16,010 bases of DNA, from contig MHGR01000114.1 of NCBI GenBank assembly GCA_001805655.1, positions 1 to 16,010 of the forward strand, written 5' to 3'. Shown in pieces: positions 13,527 through 16,010 of this stretch; position 1 is the first letter of the stretch, and each line of letters starts with the position of its first letter. The translations under genes and the position numbers were made by a program. Below the pieces are notes generated by a model. It worked only from the letters and a program-made list of their open reading frames with translations, was not told the origin of the DNA and did not search any database. The stretch comes from Omnitrophica WOR_2 bacterium RIFCSPHIGHO2_02_FULL_52_10. Its GTDB lineage: Bacteria > Omnitrophota > Gorgyraeia > Zapsychrales > Zapsychraceae.

Positions 13527-16010
13527 GGAACATCCCTCCCGGCCTTATACAGGCTTTGCAATGAGTGCACTTCAAATTCTTTGGCCAATGTCGCTTCGAT
13601 CCCGTTGACGGCCTCGCGCGCGCCTTGAATGGTCGTGATGCACGGGACGTTGTGCAGGATCGCCTCCGCGCGGATGGCGCGCATGTCCGATTGGCTGCGC
13701 TCGCCCGACGGCGTATTGACGATCAGGGCGATCTCGTTATTTTTAATTAATGTCATGAGATTCAGCATGTCCCCCTTGCCCTGGTCGTAACGGCCCACTT
13801 CCTGGACATGGACGCCGTGCGCCCGCAGGACTTTTGCCGTCCCCCTGGTGGAGACCAGCTCAAATTTCATGTCCTGCAGTTTTTTGGCGATGAAGACCAC
13901 CTCGCGCTTGTCCTCGTCCTTGACGCTTAAAAACACCTTGCCCTTAATGGGCAGATGTTGGTTGGCGCTGGCCTGCGACTTCGCGAACGCCTCCCCCACC
14001 GAGGAGCCGATGCCCATCACTTCACCGGTGGATTTCATCTCCGGACCCAGGACAATGTCCACCCCGGAGAATTTCGAGAACGGCAAAACGGATTCCTTCA
14101 CCGAAATATGCGTCAGCTTTTCAATCCTTTCGTAGGAAAGGTCGAAGTCTTTCAGTTTTTTGCCGATCATGATCTTGGCGGCGATCTTTGCCACTGGCAT
14201 TCCCGTCGCCTTGCTGACGAACGGCACGGTGCGGGAGGCCCTCGGATTCACTTCGAGGATGTACACATTGCGGCCGCGGATCGCGAATTGGATATTCAGC
14301 AGCCCGATCACTCTTAAGGCCCTGGCGAGGCGGCAGGTGTGGTCCTTAATCTGCTCGATGACCGCCTCGCTGAGCGTAATGGGAGGCAGCACGCAGGCGG
14401 AATCGCCGGAATGGATGCCCGCGTTCTCAATGTGCTCCATGATCCCCGCGACAAAAGTTTCCTGGCCGTCCGATATGGCGTCCACGTCCACCTCAATGGC
14501 GTCATTGATGAATTTATCGATCAAGATGGGCTTTCCCGCAGACACCTCCTTGGCCTCTTCGATGAAACGCCGCAGGCTTTCCTCGTCATAAACGATCTTC
14601 ATGGCCCGCCCGCCCAGCACATACGACGGCCGCGCCAGGACAGGATAACCGATCTTGGCGGCAACCTTTACCGCTTCTTTCGCGGACACGGCGGAGCCGT
14701 TTGCCGGCTGCAGGAGTTTCAGCTTCGAGATCAATTTGGCAAACTTTTCCCGGTTCTCCGCCAATTCAATGGAGCGCACGCTTGTGCCGATGATCGGCAC
14801 GCCGGCATCGCTGAGCCGCTGCGCAAGGTTCAAGGGGGTCTGCCCGCCGAACTGGACAATAACCCCGTCCGGCATTTCCACATCAATGATGTTCATCACG
14901 TCCTCGAACGTCAACGGCTCGAAATAAAGACGGTCGGAAATGTCGTAGTCCGTCGAAACCGTTTCAGGATTGGAATTAACCATGATCGTTTCATAACCCA
15001 TTTCCTTGATGGCGAACGCGGCGTGGCAGCAGCAGTAATCAAATTCAATCCCCTGCCCGATGCGGTTCGGGCCGCCGCCGAGGACCATGATCTTCTTCTT
15101 TTTCGCCGTCCCCCGTTCCACGGTTTTCTGGATCTGCAATATGGCCTCGTCCTCAATCCCGTACGTCGAATAGAAATACGGGGTAAACGCCTCAAACTCC
15201 GCCGCGCAGGTATCCACCAATTTGAATGTCGCGACAATCCCCTTCTTCTTGCGCAAAGCGCGCACCTTGAGCTCGGTCGTTTCCATGATCTGCGCCAATT
15301 GCACGTCGCTGTATCCGTATTCCTTGGCCTTGCGCAGCAGTTCATCCGAAATGGTTTTTTTGCTTTTAAATGTTTCGATCAGCTGCGTTTCCAGGTCAAG
15401 GATCTGCGCGATCTGCGCCAGAAACCAAATATCAATCTTGGTCATTGCGGCGATGCGCGCGAGGGGCCATCCTTTCTGCAGGGCATACTTGATGTAAAAA
15501 ATCCGCGAGGCATTCGGCTCCTCCAGCCGCCACTTGATCTTCTCATCGGGGATCTCCTGGTAATTCAGCTTATTGTCCAGGCCGAAGTGCCCGATCTCCA
15601 GGCCGCGCAACCCCTTTTGAAGAGCTTCCTTGAACGTCCCCCCGATCGCCATCGTTTCGCCGACCGACTTCATCTGAATGCCCAAGATGTCCTGGGCCTC
15701 CGGGAATTTCTCGAACGTAAAGCGCGGGACCTTCACGACGCAATAGTCAATCGTCGGCTCGAACGAGGCCGGTGTTTCCTTGGTGATGTCGTTTTCGATT
15801 TCATCCAGCGAGTAACCCACGGCGAGTTTGGCCGCGAATTTCGCGATCGGAAAGCCCGTCGCCTTGCTCGCCAGGGCGGAACTGCGGGAAACGCGCGGGT
15901 TCATTTCAATCACGACCATTTTCCCGGTCTTGGGGTGCACGGCAAATTGTATGTTGGAGCCGCCGGTTTCGACACCAACCTCGCGGATGATCGCCAGCGC
16001 CGCGTCGCGC
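13511..16010 (-). CDS. carB: Carbamoyl-phosphate synthase large subunit, N terminus outside the window
   Basis: 833 codons are present; the gene continues past the right edge, since the frame stays open to the last base with CarB sequence (VGVETGGSN, then VVIEMNPRVSRSSALASKAT). The usual length is about 1,070 aa, so about 240 residues are missing. It makes carbamoyl phosphate from bicarbonate, ATP and ammonia supplied by CarA, for pyrimidines and arginine. In order: the end of the first ATP-grasp half, the oligomerisation domain, the second half opening GGGPNRIGQGIEFDYCCCHA and ending EVNPRASRTVPFVSKATG, and the C-terminal MGS-like allosteric domain (about the last 140 residues; STRGTAKVL, NTPSGERSQSD). 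The two halves show the internal duplication of the family. It ends inside purF, so the two are coupled. Confidence 0.97.
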   Translation of the reverse strand, partial: RDAALAIIREVGVETGGSNIQFAVHPKTGKMVVIEMNPRVSRSSALASKATGFPIAKFAAKLAVGYSLDEIENDITKETPASFEPTIDYCVVKVPRFTFEKFPEAQDILGIQMKSVGETMAIGGTFKEALQKGLRGLEIGHFGLDNKLNYQEIPDEKIKWRLEEPNASRIFYIKYALQKGWPLARIAAMTKIDIWFLAQIAQILDLETQLIETFKSKKTISDELLRKAKEYGYSDVQLAQIMETTELKVRALRKKKGIVATFKLVDTCAAEFEAFTPYFYSTYGIEDEAILQIQKTVERGTAKKKKIMVLGGGPNRIGQGIEFDYCCCHAAFAIKEMGYETIMVNSNPETVSTDYDISDRLYFEPLTFEDVMNIIDVEMPDGVIVQFGGQTPLNLAQRLSDAGVPIIGTSVRSIELAENREKFAKLISKLKLLQPANGSAVSAKEAVKVAAKIGYPVLARPSYVLGGRAMKIVYDEESLRRFIEEAKEVSAGKPILIDKFINDAIEVDVDAISDGQETFVAGIMEHIENAGIHSGDSACVLPPITLSEAVIEQIKDHTCRLARALRVIGLLNIQFAIRGRNVYILEVNPRASRTVPFVSKATGMPVAKIAAKIMIGKKLKDFDLSYERIEKLTHISVKESVLPFSKFSGVDIVLGPEMKSTGEVMGIGSSVGEAFAKSQASANQHLPIKGKVFLSVKDEDKREVVFIAKKLQDMKFELVSTRGTAKVLRAHGVHVQEVGRYDQGKGDMLNLMTLIKNNEIALIVNTPSGERSQSDMRAIRAEAILHNVPCITTIQGAREAVNGIEATLAKEFEVHSLQSLYKAGRDVPCAAS

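Noticed and set aside
1..16010. CRISPR array
   Set aside because: No regularly spaced direct repeats found on reading either strand.

Overview
The window looks like a chromosomal segment of an uncultured Gram-negative-type bacterium. It combines high-GC housekeeping genes with a clearly AT-richer accessory block. Gene order and styles (a short FIST/histidine kinase/response regulator cluster, a GQxxxE-type pilin with a Cys-rich CGDG tail, an Fe-S-type PurF without propeptide, tRNAs without encoded CCA) are compatible with a candidate phylum such as Omnitrophota. That is an inference from general resemblance; there is no marker gene here that settles it.

Left part (1-4715, all genes on the minus strand): the 5' end of a probable trmB gene, then an accessory or defence-like island. 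In transcription order from right to left the island holds a three-gene operon (a 95-aa unknown protein, an XRE-type HTH protein and a retron-like reverse transcriptase), a DUF1016/YhcG_N protein fused to a staphylococcal-nuclease domain, and a winged-helix/MNT nucleotidyltransferase paired with a HEPN protein (toxin-antitoxin type). The reverse transcriptase carries the retron hallmark NAxxH and a YIDD catalytic box, but has VNN where retrons have VTG. Upstream of its operon lie a perfect 15-bp palindrome over a possible -10 box and an overlapping long hairpin; these could be an operator or a msr-msd-like RNA.

The island ends on the right at a tRNA-Glu(CTC) gene (minus strand, 4866-4940). 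A small plus-strand ORF (4716-5018), whose first 45 or so residues look like a genuine small protein, reads straight through the antisense of this tRNA. That is what an integration or recombination scar at the tRNA 3' end would look like.

Middle part (5125-8972, plus strand): a FIST sensory protein, then a membrane-anchored GAF histidine kinase overlapping by 4 bp a REC-GGDEF-like response regulator with a GGDDF motif. This is probably one signalling unit.

Right part (9006-16010, minus strand): a nucleotide and pentose metabolism block, carB (5' end outside the window), purF, pyrG, tRNA-Leu(GAG) and rpe, followed by a small prepilin with its own good promoter. carB and purF overlap by 16 bp; pyrG lies 71 bp on. 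Glutamine amide transfer is a shared theme: PurF and PyrG carry their own glutaminase domains, and CarB receives ammonia from CarA, which is not in the window.
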